In this document: one piece after another, positions 1 to 9,495 of the stretch | Numbering within the stretch: position 1 is the stretch's first letter | Layout: each line of letters starts with the position of its first letter | Source: Aequorivita echinoideorum | GTDB lineage: Bacteria > Bacteroidota > Bacteroidia > Flavobacteriales > Flavobacteriaceae | Length of the DNA: 64,000 nucleotides | Assembly (NCBI RefSeq): GCF_018476645.1 | Contig: NZ_JAHCTB010000004.1 | Span: 248,001 to 312,000 of the forward strand | Reading direction: 5' to 3' | Notes under the pieces: model-generated | What the model saw: the letters and a program-made list of their open reading frames with translations, nothing else | Told to the model about the DNA's origin: nothing | The model's database searches: none | Position numbers and translations under genes: made by a program

Positions 1-346
1 TGATACCGCGACCTGCTACCTGCGGATTTGGATCTGTACTGCCTATTACCACGTTCCGGATCCCTTTTTCAATAATCAAATCGGCGCAGGGCGGCGTTTT
101 TCCAAAATGACTGCACGGTTCCAAGCTCACATATATGGTTGCTTGCTTCAAAAGGCCGGGATCTTTTACGCTCGCAATAGCATTGACTTCGGCGTGTGGC
201 AAGCCGGATTTAAAGTGCCAGCCCTCGCCGATGATTTTATTTTGATTTATAATTACACTGCCCACCAATGGGTTAGGATAGGTGGTTCCAAGCCCATTTT
301 TGGCCAATTGAATACAGCGCGCCATATATTTTTCGTGTATCTTCAC
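1..346 (-). CDS. ribD: Riboflavin biosynthesis deaminase RibD, 5' part (cut by window edge)
   Basis: The N-terminal 115 codons read on the minus strand and run off the left edge. This is the zinc-dependent deaminase domain that deaminates the pyrimidine intermediate of riboflavin synthesis; the reductase domain would lie outside. Visible motifs are YPNPLVGSVI, the zinc and proton-shuttle HAE in LPHAEVNA, and the two zinc cysteines in PCSHFGKTPPC, ending with DPNPQVAGRG. I start it at GTG 346, giving MKIHEKYMARCIQLA, which fits the usual RibD N-terminus; ATG 325 in the same frame would cut into the first helix. A TATTTTTA box at 351-358 lies 4 nt upstream of the GTG. It is divergent from the acetyltransferase gene, with only 27 nt between the two starts. 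Confidence 0.9.
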   Translation of the reverse strand, partial: MKIHEKYMARCIQLAKNGLGTTYPNPLVGSVIINQNKIIGEGWHFKSGLPHAEVNAIASVKDPGLLKQATIYVSLEPCSHFGKTPPCADLIIEKGIRNVVIGSTDPNPQVAGRGI

Positions 347-373
347 AGCGTAAAAATACAAGGTTTTAGGAAA

Positions 374-859
374 ATGGACACCCCAATAATTAGGCTAATT
401 GAAGAGAAGGACAATGCACAAATTGCAAAAGTAATTCGTACAGTTTTAGAGGATTTCAACGTCCCGAAAGTAGGCACTGCCTATGCGGATAAATCTTTGG
501 ACACAATGTTTGAAACATACCAAAAACCGAATTCCGTTTATTTTGTTGTTGAGGAAAACGGAAGGATAATTGGCGGTGCTGGCGTAGCAAAATTGGATAA
601 TTATGAAGGGAATGTATGCGAACTCCAGAAAATGTATTTTTTGCCTGAAGCCAGAGGGAAGGGCATAGGCGCACAGATGATGGAATTCTGTATTGGAAAG
701 GCACGCGAATTTAATTTTGAAAAAATATATTTGGAAACCATGGAATACATGACGCACGCCCAAAAACTGTATAAACAAGCAGGCTTTGAATATATTGATT
801 GCGCACTGGGCGATACCGGCCATTATTCCTGCCCCGTGCATATGATCAGGGATCTTTAA
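374..859 (+). CDS. GNAT family N-acetyltransferase
   Basis: A 161-aa acetyl-CoA-dependent acyltransferase of unknown substrate. The acetyl-CoA binding loop is visible as ARGKGIGAQMM at about residues 97-107, preceded by the beta-4 segment ELQKMYFLPE and followed by the C-terminal signature YLETMEYM...AQKLYKQAGFEYI. I start at ATG 374 (MDTPIIRLIEE); the frame stays open upstream, but that part is antisense to the ribD start and does not resemble GNAT proteins. Its promoter must overlap the beginning of ribD, because only 27 nt separate the two starts. No operon partner is evident. The target molecule cannot be predicted. Confidence 0.85.
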   Translation: MDTPIIRLIEEKDNAQIAKVIRTVLEDFNVPKVGTAYADKSLDTMFETYQKPNSVYFVVEENGRIIGGAGVAKLDNYEGNVCELQKMYFLPEARGKGIGAQMMEFCIGKAREFNFEKIYLETMEYMTHAQKLYKQAGFEYIDCALGDTGHYSCPVHMIRDL

Positions 860-900
860 ATCCCCCAAATTCCAAATTTTAAACCTCAAGTTAAGATAAT

Positions 901-954
901 AGCATCCACAGCATCCACAGCATCAATAGTAACAACAGCATCCATAGCATCAAA
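901..954. repeat. Tandem 9-bp repeat, six units
   Basis: Six consecutive nonamers related to AGCATCCAC (units starting at 901, 910, 919, 928, 937, 946) fill the space just before the prmC start. The period is exact and the units differ by 1-4 bases. An in-frame TAA at 892-894 means that the tract is not part of a longer PrmC. Confidence 0.8.
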
Positions 955-957
955 AAC

Positions 958-1815
958 TTGAATTTATCAGCTCTTAAAAACCATTTTAAAAAAGCTCTTT
1001 CAGAAATATATCCTTCGGAAGAAGTACAATCTTTTTTTAATATTCTTTCTGAAAAATATCTGAATCTCTCCCGAATCGAAATCGCCTTAAATCCTGAAAA
1101 GGAAATTAATGCTGAGGATTTTCAAAAATTCAATTTGGCAATGCTTCGGCTGAAAAACCACGAACCTATACAATACATAGTAGGCGAAACCGAATTTTAC
1201 GGACTTCCCTTCAATTTGAACAAGCATACCTTAATCCCTCGTCCCGAAACCGAGGAGCTGGTCGAGTGGATTTTAAATCAATTCAACAATCAACAATCAA
1301 CAATCAGCAATCAACAATTGCTTGATATAGGAACGGGCAGCGGCTGTATTGCAATTTCGCTTGCAAAGAATCTTCAAAATGTAAAAGTTTCTGCAATGGA
1401 TATTTCAAAAGAAGCTTTAAAAATGGCGGGGATGAATGCTGAAATCAATAATGTTGAAATCAATTTTTTTGAAGCTGATATTTTAAAAACGCACACGCTT
1501 CCAGCTAAATATGATGTTATCGTCTCCAATCCGCCTTACGTTCGCAATAAGGAAAAAACCCAAATGCAACCCAATGTTTTAAGGTACGAACCGGGCGGTG
1601 CACTGTTTGTTTCAAATGAAGACCCGCTTATTTTTTATCGCGCAATAGCAACAATTTCAAAAAAACATCTTAAAACCAACGGCAAACTTTTCTTTGAAAT
1701 AAATGAATTTTTAGCTGAGGAAATGTGCGGGCTAATAACGGATTTGGGTTTTATCGATATAAAAATTAAAAAAGATATATTTGGAAAAAACCGAATGCTC
1801 GCCTGCAAATTATGA
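958..1815 (+). CDS. prmC: Peptide chain release factor N5-glutamine methyltransferase PrmC (HemK)
   Basis: 285 aa. It methylates the glutamine of the GGQ motif of release factors 1 and 2 using S-adenosylmethionine. A helical N-terminal domain (about 1-95) is followed by the class I methyltransferase fold with RPETEELVEWIL, the SAM loop LLDIGTGSGCIAI (about 121-133) and the catalytic SNPPYVR (about 190-196). The start is TTG 958 (MNLSALKNHF), since an in-frame stop lies at 892 and no ATG fits. Residues about 110-121, the linker before the SAM loop, are encoded by five CAACAAT-type heptamers. The stop overlaps the next start as ATGA at 1812-1815, so the LOG gene is probably translationally coupled. 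Confidence 0.95.
   Translation: MNLSALKNHFKKALSEIYPSEEVQSFFNILSEKYLNLSRIEIALNPEKEINAEDFQKFNLAMLRLKNHEPIQYIVGETEFYGLPFNLNKHTLIPRPETEELVEWILNQFNNQQSTISNQQLLDIGTGSGCIAISLAKNLQNVKVSAMDISKEALKMAGMNAEINNVEINFFEADILKTHTLPAKYDVIVSNPPYVRNKEKTQMQPNVLRYEPGGALFVSNEDPLIFYRAIATISKKHLKTNGKLFFEINEFLAEEMCGLITDLGFIDIKIKKDIFGKNRMLACKL
1284..1318. repeat. Five heptamers (CAACAAT type) inside prmC
   Basis: Units at 1284, 1291, 1298, 1305 (CAGCAAT) and 1312 make a 35-bp tract within the coding sequence of PrmC, encoding a Gln/Asn/Ser-rich linker. One unit of expansion or loss would shift the reading frame. Confidence 0.85.
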
Positions 1816-2405
1816 TAGAAAAACTAGAAAAAATATGTGTCTTCTGCGGAAGCAGTGACGGCAACGATCCCGCAATTACGGAAGCCGCCATCCAGCTCGG
1901 CAAAATTCTAGCGGAGAAAAAAATAACCTTGGTGTATGGCGCTGCTAAAATTGGCGTTATGGGTACGCTTGCAAAAAGCGTTCTGGACCACAACGGTAAA
2001 GTTATCGGTATCATTCCAAATTTTTTAAAGACAAAGGAAGTGGTGCATTTGGGGCTAACCCAACTTGTCACCACCCAGAACATGCATGAACGTAAACTGA
2101 AAATGCAGGAAGCTAGCAATGGATTTATCGCTTTACCGGGCGGTATGGGTACTTTGGAAGAACTTTTTGAGATACTCACTTGGTTGCAGTTGGGCCTGCA
2201 CAGCAAACCTGTAGGTCTACTCAATACAAACAATTTTTATTCACCCCTAATCGAAATGCTCGATACTATGGTTGAAAGAAAATTTCTTTCCGAAGAAAAT
2301 CGCGCGCTCGTGCTGGTTTCTTCAGAAATTGGGGAATTGCTTCAGAAAATGGAAAACTTCAATCCGCCGCCAAAACCGAAATGGTTGAATGTGGAAAGAA
2401 CTTAA
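1812..2405 (+). CDS. LOG family protein (TIGR00730, cytokinin riboside 5'-monophosphate phosphoribohydrolase-like)
   Basis: 197 aa. Members of this family hydrolyse nucleoside 5'-monophosphates to free base and ribose 5-phosphate; in bacteria the physiological substrate is often AMP or a cytokinin nucleotide. The signature PGGMGTLEELFE is at about residues 112-123, after a Rossmann-like N-terminus with VFCGSSDGNDP (about 10-20) and LVYGAAKIGVMG (about 38-49), close to the common GG.GLMG motif. The start ATG 1812 overlaps the prmC stop by 4 nt. Function beyond family level is not predictable from context. Confidence 0.88.
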   Translation: MIEKLEKICVFCGSSDGNDPAITEAAIQLGKILAEKKITLVYGAAKIGVMGTLAKSVLDHNGKVIGIIPNFLKTKEVVHLGLTQLVTTQNMHERKLKMQEASNGFIALPGGMGTLEELFEILTWLQLGLHSKPVGLLNTNNFYSPLIEMLDTMVERKFLSEENRALVLVSSEIGELLQKMENFNPPPKPKWLNVERT

Positions 2406-4475
<2,070 letters not shown>

Positions 4476-4482
4476 CGTAAAA

Positions 4483-4528
4483 CTTCAAGGTTTTGAAAAC
4501 CTTGAAGTGCATTTTGAAAACCTTGCAG
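4483..4528. repeat. Perfect 25-bp palindrome plus second 21-bp-period copy downstream of ligA
   Basis: 4483-4507 is a perfect palindrome with half-site CTTCAAGGTTTT, centre G and the complement. TTTTGAAAACCTTG then recurs 21 bp later (from about 4512), ending TTGCAGG. It starts 8 nt after the ligA stop, so the RNA would fold into a strong hairpin, but no U tract follows. The second copy supplies the -33 TTTG of the next promoter. Confidence 0.8.
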
Positions 4529-4543
4529 GAAGCGTTATTTTTG
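4513..4543 (+). promoter_or_regulatory. Promoter of the DUF6913-dapA operon
   Basis: TTTG at 4513-4516, a 19-nt spacer, and TATTTTTG at 4536-4543: a full match to the Bacteroidetes -33/-7 consensus. The predicted leader before GTG 4564 is about 16 nt. Confidence 0.7.
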
Positions 4544-4563
4544 CAGGCTAATAAGTTGCTGGA

Positions 4564-5079
4564 GTGCTTGATAATATAAGACGATTTTCTTTAAAAAAAT
4601 CCATCGAAAGGAATTTGCAAAAGCGGGATATTTCACAGCGAAATGAGCCACTCGTTTATTTGGGTTTTTTGGTTGATGAAAATCTTCAGAAGAATTTGCA
4701 GCCGTTTTATGAGTTTAGCAAAGAGCTGGGATTGAAGGAAAAAGATGTGAAGATTTTCACTTTTATTGAAACAAAGCGGCGCATCCCAACCCTTCGAAAT
4801 AACCAAATAAGCAATAAGGAATTTACGCTGCGCGGAGAAATTGATAACCAAAATGCTTCGGAATTTTTGGATTTTCCATTTGATGTTTTGGTAGGTCTTT
4901 ACAAAGGAAAACATACATTTTTGGATGCTATGGTTTCAAAAAGCAAGGCAAAGTTCAAAATTGGTTTTAAAGATGCCGATGCGCGATTGTACGATTTACT
5001 GATTAATGTGCAACCATCGAATCTGGAAATCACAAAAAACGAAATAGAAAAATATTTAAAAATTCTGAACAAAATATAA
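4564..5079 (+). CDS. DUF6913 family protein
   Basis: 171 aa, conserved in flavobacteria directly upstream of dapA and of unknown function. The protein is basic at the N-terminus ([14 protein letters not shown]), has no signal peptide or membrane segment, and is mixed alpha/beta. [30 protein letters not shown] is split around a hydrophobic strand and a Lys-rich stretch at about 105-135. The start is GTG 4564, consistent with the promoter position; the gap to dapA is 2 nt, so they form an operon. The family name is from memory and the molecular role is unknown. Confidence 0.75.
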   Translation: MLDNIRRFSLKKSIERNLQKRDISQRNEPLVYLGFLVDENLQKNLQPFYEFSKELGLKEKDVKIFTFIETKRRIPTLRNNQISNKEFTLRGEIDNQNASEFLDFPFDVLVGLYKGKHTFLDAMVSKSKAKFKIGFKDADARLYDLLINVQPSNLEITKNEIEKYLKILNKI

Positions 5080-5081
5080 TT

Positions 5082-5957
5082 ATGAAAGAACTGATTGGCA
5101 CAGGAGTGGCTTTAATTACACCTTTTAAAAGTGATTTTTCGGTTGATGTTGAAGGCCTTAAAAAAGTAGTCAATTTCAATATTGAAAATGGAATAGATTA
5201 TTTAGTTGTTTTGGGGACAACTGCTGAAAGCGCCACACTTTCAAAAGAGGAAAAACAATTGGTTATCGACACAATAGTTTCTGCCAATAATGGAAGATTG
5301 CCATTGGTTTTGGGCATTGGCGGCAACAATACCCAAGAGGTGATTTCTGAAATGGAAACGCGCGACCTTTCTCCCTTTACGGCAATTCTTTCGGTTTCGC
5401 CATTTTATAATAAACCCACACAGGAAGGAATTTATCAGCATTTTGCGGCTATAGCGAAGGCTGCATCACTGCCTATCATTCTTTACAATGTACCGGGCAG
5501 GACGGCATCAAATATGCTTCCGGAAACGGTAATTCGCTTGGCTAATGATTTTGAAAAAATTGTCGGCATCAAGGAAGCAGCAGGGGATATAGTACAAGCA
5601 GTGAAATTAATTTCTGGCTGCCCAAAGGATTTTCTCGTGATTTCTGGCGATGATATGATTACGCTGCCTATGATTTTGGCCGGTGGGGCGGGAGTAATCT
5701 CGGTAATTGGTGAGGGTTTTCCAAAAGAATTTTCAAAAATGGTGAAATTAGGTTTGGAAAGAAAAGTGGATGAAGCCTACGAAATTCACTATAAAATAGC
5801 TCCGGCCATCGATTATATTTTTGCGGAAGGAAATCCCGCCGGGATAAAGACGGTTTTCAAGAAATTGGATATTTGCGGGGACACCGTGCGTCTGCCTTTG
5901 GTAGGCGTAAGCGACGGATTGCGCTCTAAAATCGATGCGTTTATTTCATCATTTTAA
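5082..5957 (+). CDS. dapA: 4-hydroxy-tetrahydrodipicolinate synthase
   Basis: 291 aa TIM-barrel aldolase that condenses pyruvate with aspartate semialdehyde in the lysine/diaminopimelate pathway. Visible are the pyruvate-binding GTTAES (about 46-51; most enzymes have GTTGES), the catalytic Tyr in LYNVPGRT (about 135-142), the Schiff-base Lys in VGIKEAAGD (about 163), and the C-terminal [11 protein letters not shown] (about 204-214). The start ATG 5082 follows the DUF6913 stop by 2 nt. The Gly-to-Ala change in the first motif is conservative, and the catalytic residues are present. Confidence 0.96.
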   Translation: MKELIGTGVALITPFKSDFSVDVEGLKKVVNFNIENGIDYLVVLGTTAESATLSKEEKQLVIDTIVSANNGRLPLVLGIGGNNTQEVISEMETRDLSPFTAILSVSPFYNKPTQEGIYQHFAAIAKAASLPIILYNVPGRTASNMLPETVIRLANDFEKIVGIKEAAGDIVQAVKLISGCPKDFLVISGDDMITLPMILAGGAGVISVIGEGFPKEFSKMVKLGLERKVDEAYEIHYKIAPAIDYIFAEGNPAGIKTVFKKLDICGDTVRLPLVGVSDGLRSKIDAFISSF

Positions 5958-6042
5958 AATCCTCTTTTCAGTAGAAATGGAGTTCTTTCAATTCTCGATA
6001 TTTATTGAATTCAGGCACAATAATTTCGGTAAATAATAAGTT

Positions 6043-6072
6043 TTTGTAATCACGTTAAATTCCTTATTTTTG
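6043..6072 (+). promoter_or_regulatory. Promoter of the bamD-omega-coaBC-porD operon
   Basis: TTTG at 6043-6046, an 18-nt spacer and TATTTTTG at 6065-6072. The -7 box ends 4 nt before ATG 6077 and 19 nt before ATG 6092, which bears on the choice of the bamD start. Confidence 0.65.
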
Positions 6073-6091
6073 CCCGATGTTTTTGAAACCC

Positions 6092-6901
6092 ATGAAAGTA
6101 CCTTTTTTCGTAGCAATCTGCCTTCTATTTGTTTTCGCCTCTTGCAGCGAATACCAGCGTGTTCTTAGAAAAGATGACGTTGCCAAAAAATATGCAATGG
6201 CAGATTCACTTTACAGATTGGGCAAATACAAGAAAAGTTTAAAGTTAATGGAACAAATTGTTCCAGCCTACCGCGGAAAACCTCAAGCGGAACGCTTGAT
6301 GTTCATTTACGCAAACACCTATTACGAACTGGAGGATTTTTACCTTGCTGGTTACCAGTTTGAGCGTTTCACACAAGCATATCCGCAGAGTGATAGTGCG
6401 GAAGTGGCTGCGTTTAAGTCTGCCAAAAGCTTTTATGAACTTTCGCCAAGATATTCATTAGATCAAAAAGAAACCGATAAGGGCCTGGAAAAACTTCAGG
6501 AATTTATAAACCAATATCCCAATTCTGCCAAACGTCCACATGCAAATGAGCTGGTTGCTGAACTTCGGTACAAACTTGAAAAGAAGCAATTTGAAGTGGC
6601 AAAACAGTACTTGCGGGTTGAGGATTACAAAGCTGCAATTGAAGCATTTGACAACTTTATTCTGGACAATCCAGGTTCCGAATTTAGGGCCGAGGCATTT
6701 TTCAGAAGATTTGAATCCGCTTACGAATTGGCAATTGTGAGTATACCAAGTTTGGTGCAGGAGCGTTTGCTAACGGCGAAAGGATACTACAATAATTTTA
6801 CAAAATATTATAAGGACACGGAATTTGCGGCAGAGGCTGAAAAAATTATGCAGGATATCAATGCAAGAACCGTAACTACAGAAACAGAACCCACTACTTA
6901 A
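6092..6901 (+). CDS. bamD: Outer membrane protein assembly lipoprotein BamD
   Basis: 269 aa. An outer-membrane lipoprotein of the BAM complex that inserts beta-barrel proteins. The signal sequence ends in the lipobox FASC followed by SEYQRVLR, and the mature part is a series of TPR helices (ADSLYRLGKYKKSLKLMEQI; AYQFERF-type and YKAAIEAFDNFI motifs). I choose ATG 6092 (MKVPFFVAICLL), which gives a normal 18-residue signal to the cysteine; ATG 6077, five codons earlier (MFLKP), is in frame and would fit a leaderless transcript. It heads an operon with omega (9 nt), coaBC and porD. Confidence 0.92.
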   Translation: MKVPFFVAICLLFVFASCSEYQRVLRKDDVAKKYAMADSLYRLGKYKKSLKLMEQIVPAYRGKPQAERLMFIYANTYYELEDFYLAGYQFERFTQAYPQSDSAEVAAFKSAKSFYELSPRYSLDQKETDKGLEKLQEFINQYPNSAKRPHANELVAELRYKLEKKQFEVAKQYLRVEDYKAAIEAFDNFILDNPGSEFRAEAFFRRFESAYELAIVSIPSLVQERLLTAKGYYNNFTKYYKDTEFAAEAEKIMQDINARTVTTETEPTT

Positions 6902-6910
6902 ATACTAATT

Positions 6911-7240
6911 ATGGATATTAAAAATTCAGAAGCACCAATCAATACTGTCACGCTGGACAAAAATAGAATTGACGCGCCCACTAACAATATTTACGAGGCT
7001 ATTTCAATTATTTCGAAAAGAGCTACGCAGATTAATGGCGACATCAAAAAAGAACTTCTTGAGAAATTGGATGAATTTGCTACTTACAATGATAGTCTAG
7101 AAGAAATATTCGAAAACAAAGAGCAGATTGAGGTTTCCAAATTCTACGAAAAACTTCCGAAGCCACACGCATTGGCGGTTCAGGAATGGATGGATAATAA
7201 AATCTATTACCGAAATACCAAAGACGAAGTGGTAGAATAA
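6911..7240 (+). CDS. rpoZ: RNA polymerase omega subunit family protein
   Basis: 109 aa. It resembles the Bacteroidetes form of the omega subunit, which stabilises the beta' subunit of RNA polymerase. Recognisable is the omega core NNIYEAISIISKRATQI (about 26-42), the equivalent of the usual NRFELVLVAAKRARQL segment; the C-terminal half (KFYEKLPKPHALAVQEWMDNK) is typical of the Bacteroidetes version. It sits 9 nt after bamD and 48 nt before coaBC, an arrangement commonly seen in this phylum. Sequence similarity to the enterobacterial protein is low, so the assignment rests on the core motif and the neighbourhood. Confidence 0.82.
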   Translation: MDIKNSEAPINTVTLDKNRIDAPTNNIYEAISIISKRATQINGDIKKELLEKLDEFATYNDSLEEIFENKEQIEVSKFYEKLPKPHALAVQEWMDNKIYYRNTKDEVVE

Positions 7241-7288
7241 TGTTCAATCCAGGGTTTTAAAAGTAGATCCTGAAATTTGAAAAATACA

Positions 7289-8512
7289 ATGGCTGTTTTG
7301 CACGGGAAAAATATCTTGCTTGGAGTAACTGGCGGGATTGCCGCGTACAAAACAGCTTTTTTGGTTAGGTTACTAATCAAAAAAGGCGCAAACGTGAAGG
7401 TGGTTATGACGCCCGCCGCTAAAGAATTTGTAACGCCACTTACGCTTTCCACCTTATCCAAAAATGAGGTTTTTTCCTCTTTCACAAATGAAGGTGATGA
7501 CGATAATCATCGGGATGCCGTTTGGAATAATCACGTTGAGCTTGCGCTTTGGGCAGATTTTTTCATAATCGCCCCCGCCACGGCCAACACGCTTTCAAAA
7601 ATGGTGAGTGGAACGGTTGACAATCTTTTGCTTGCCGTTTATCTTTCCGCCAAATGCCCCGTATATTTTGCGCCGGCAATGGATTTGGATATGTACAAAC
7701 ATCCATCTACAGAAAATTCATTTCAAAAATTAAAAGATTTCGGAAATATCCAAATTCCGGCAGCTTTTGGTGAACTTGCCAGCGGATTGGTGGGAGAGGG
7801 CAGGATGGCCGAGCCTGAGGCAATTGTTTCATTTCTTGAAAAAGATATTCTGAAAAAAATGCCACTGAATGGAAAAAAAATTCTGATTACGGCAGGTCCT
7901 ACCTTTGAAGCAATTGATCCGGTTCGCTTTATAGGAAACCATTCCAGCGGAAAAATGGGATTTGCCCTAGCCGAAGAAGCTGCAAAATTAGGCGCTGAGG
8001 TTACATTAATTTCTGGTCCCGTGCATTTGGAAATAAAAAACAACGCCGTAAAATTGATTCGGGTCACTTCTGCTGAAGAAATGTACAACGCCGCACATCA
8101 AATTTTTGATACGTGTGATATTGCGATTTTAAGCGCGGCCGTGGCAGATTATCGTCCCGCTGCTATTGCTTCGGAAAAAATCAAAAAAGCGGAAAATGAA
8201 TTTCAGCTTCAATTAATTAAAACGAAAGATATTCTTGCTTCGCTAGGGACAATTAAAAAACATCAGTTTTTGGTAGGTTTTGCCCTTGAAACCCAAAACG
8301 AAATTGAGAACGCAAAATCAAAATTGAAAAAAAAGAATTTAGATTTAATTGTTTTAAATTCGCTTCGGGACAAAGGTGCAGGATTTCAAAGTGACACCAA
8401 TAAAATTACTTTAATTTCCAAGGACAATAAAACGATGCCTTTTTCTGTTAAGTCTAAAACCGAAGTAGCACAGGATATTTTACATTATATTATAGAACAA
8501 ACACATGCGTAA
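7289..8512 (+). CDS. coaBC: Bifunctional phosphopantothenoylcysteine decarboxylase / phosphopantothenate-cysteine ligase
   Basis: 407 aa bifunctional flavoprotein for two consecutive steps of coenzyme A synthesis. The N-terminal CoaC domain has GVTGGIAAYK (about 11-20), the catalytic His in NNHVELALWAD, APATANTLSKM (about 97-107), and the substrate-binding GRMAEPE (about 174-180). The CoaB half begins near 190 (KKILITAGPTFEAIDPVRFI), followed by NHSSGKMGFALAEEA and AAVADYRP. I start at ATG 7289 (MAVLHGKNILLG); an upstream TTG in frame adds nothing conserved. It overlaps porD by 8 nt. coaE lies 8 kb away in this window. Confidence 0.96.
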   Translation: MAVLHGKNILLGVTGGIAAYKTAFLVRLLIKKGANVKVVMTPAAKEFVTPLTLSTLSKNEVFSSFTNEGDDDNHRDAVWNNHVELALWADFFIIAPATANTLSKMVSGTVDNLLLAVYLSAKCPVYFAPAMDLDMYKHPSTENSFQKLKDFGNIQIPAAFGELASGLVGEGRMAEPEAIVSFLEKDILKKMPLNGKKILITAGPTFEAIDPVRFIGNHSSGKMGFALAEEAAKLGAEVTLISGPVHLEIKNNAVKLIRVTSAEEMYNAAHQIFDTCDIAILSAAVADYRPAAIASEKIKKAENEFQLQLIKTKDILASLGTIKKHQFLVGFALETQNEIENAKSKLKKKNLDLIVLNSLRDKGAGFQSDTNKITLISKDNKTMPFSVKSKTEVAQDILHYIIEQTHA

Positions 8513-9395
8513 ATTTATACTTTTCCTCTTATTTTTTTCTACTGTTTTTGCGGCAACCGCTCAAGAACTCAACTGCTCCGTGACCATTGACGCCGAGCAG
8601 ACCGGGCAACCCAATCAGCAGGTTTTCCGGACCTTGCAGGGCCAGCTTACAGAATTTTTGAACAATACAAAATGGACTTCCCGCGAATATAAAAACCAAG
8701 AGCGAATAGACTGCAATTTCACCTTCATACTTACGCAATATGATGGAACATCCTTTGGCGGTACGCTTCAAATCCAGTCTTCCAGACCGGTTTTTGATTC
8801 TACCTATGATAGCCCGGTTTATAATTATTTTGATAAACAGGTGAATTTCACCTATAAGGAATTTGAGCCATTAAACTTCAACATCAACACATTTCAGTCA
8901 AATCTCATTTCTATTATAGCTTTCCACGTTTATACGATTATTGGTCTAGACGCTGACACGTATTCATCTTATGGGGGAGAGGATTATTTTCAAATTGCGA
9001 AGCAAATTACGAATACTGCGGCCGGAAGCAATTTTGTGGGCTGGAAACCCACAGATGGCAATCAATCAAGATACCAATATAACGATGCGCTGCTTTCCAA
9101 TGTTTATAAGGAATTTCACGATGCCATGTATTTATATCACCGCGAGGGAATGGACCAAATGGCGAGTGACCCAAAAATTGGAAAACAAGGTGTTGCGGAT
9201 GCCATCAACAAATTGAAGAGTATTAACGATAGACGACCTAACAGTTATTTATTAAGAACATTTTTTGATGCCAAGGTTGATGAAATCCAGGCCATCTTCA
9301 GTGGTGGACCCCAAGTTGAAATTGCCCAACTGGTTGAAAACTTGAACAGAATGGCGCCCACAAAACGAAGTAACTGGAGCGAGATTAAATTTTAA
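8505..9395 (+). CDS. porD: DUF4835 / PorD-like T9SS-associated protein
   Basis: 296 aa with a signal peptide (MRKFILFLLFFSTVFAATAQ, cleavage after Ala-Gln). The DUF4835 family includes PorD, implicated in type IX secretion and gliding in Bacteroidetes. Visible features are the N-terminal ELNCSVTID, two further cysteines with spacing typical of the family, and the aromatic SPVYNYFDKQVNFTYKEFEPLNF region. The start ATG 8505 lies inside the 3' end of coaBC (8-nt overlap), consistent with translational coupling; in many flavobacteria this order coaBC-porD-recN is kept. A T9SS substrate occurs 3 kb downstream. Confidence 0.85.
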   Translation: MRKFILFLLFFSTVFAATAQELNCSVTIDAEQTGQPNQQVFRTLQGQLTEFLNNTKWTSREYKNQERIDCNFTFILTQYDGTSFGGTLQIQSSRPVFDSTYDSPVYNYFDKQVNFTYKEFEPLNFNINTFQSNLISIIAFHVYTIIGLDADTYSSYGGEDYFQIAKQITNTAAGSNFVGWKPTDGNQSRYQYNDALLSNVYKEFHDAMYLYHREGMDQMASDPKIGKQGVADAINKLKSINDRRPNSYLLRTFFDAKVDEIQAIFSGGPQVEIAQLVENLNRMAPTKRSNWSEIKF

Positions 9396-9423
9396 AATTC
9401 CCTTTTTTATATCTTATAAATTA

Positions 9424-9444
9424 ATTGCAACTTATTGTTGCAAT
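9424..9444. promoter_or_regulatory. Inverted repeat ATTGCAAC-N5-GTTGCAAT upstream of recN
   Basis: A perfect 8-bp dyad with a 5-nt spacer between porD and recN. No T run follows, so it is either an operator or a weak stem-loop rather than a terminator. Confidence 0.4.
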
Positions 9445-9495
9445 ATGCCGTTTTTCGCATCTTTTCATTATTTTTAGAATTCAAAAAAAGATTGG

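Noticed and set aside
107-373. N-terminal extension of the GNAT protein starting near 107
   Set aside because: This stretch is antisense to the well-conserved RibD deaminase domain; GNAT similarity starts at ATG 374.
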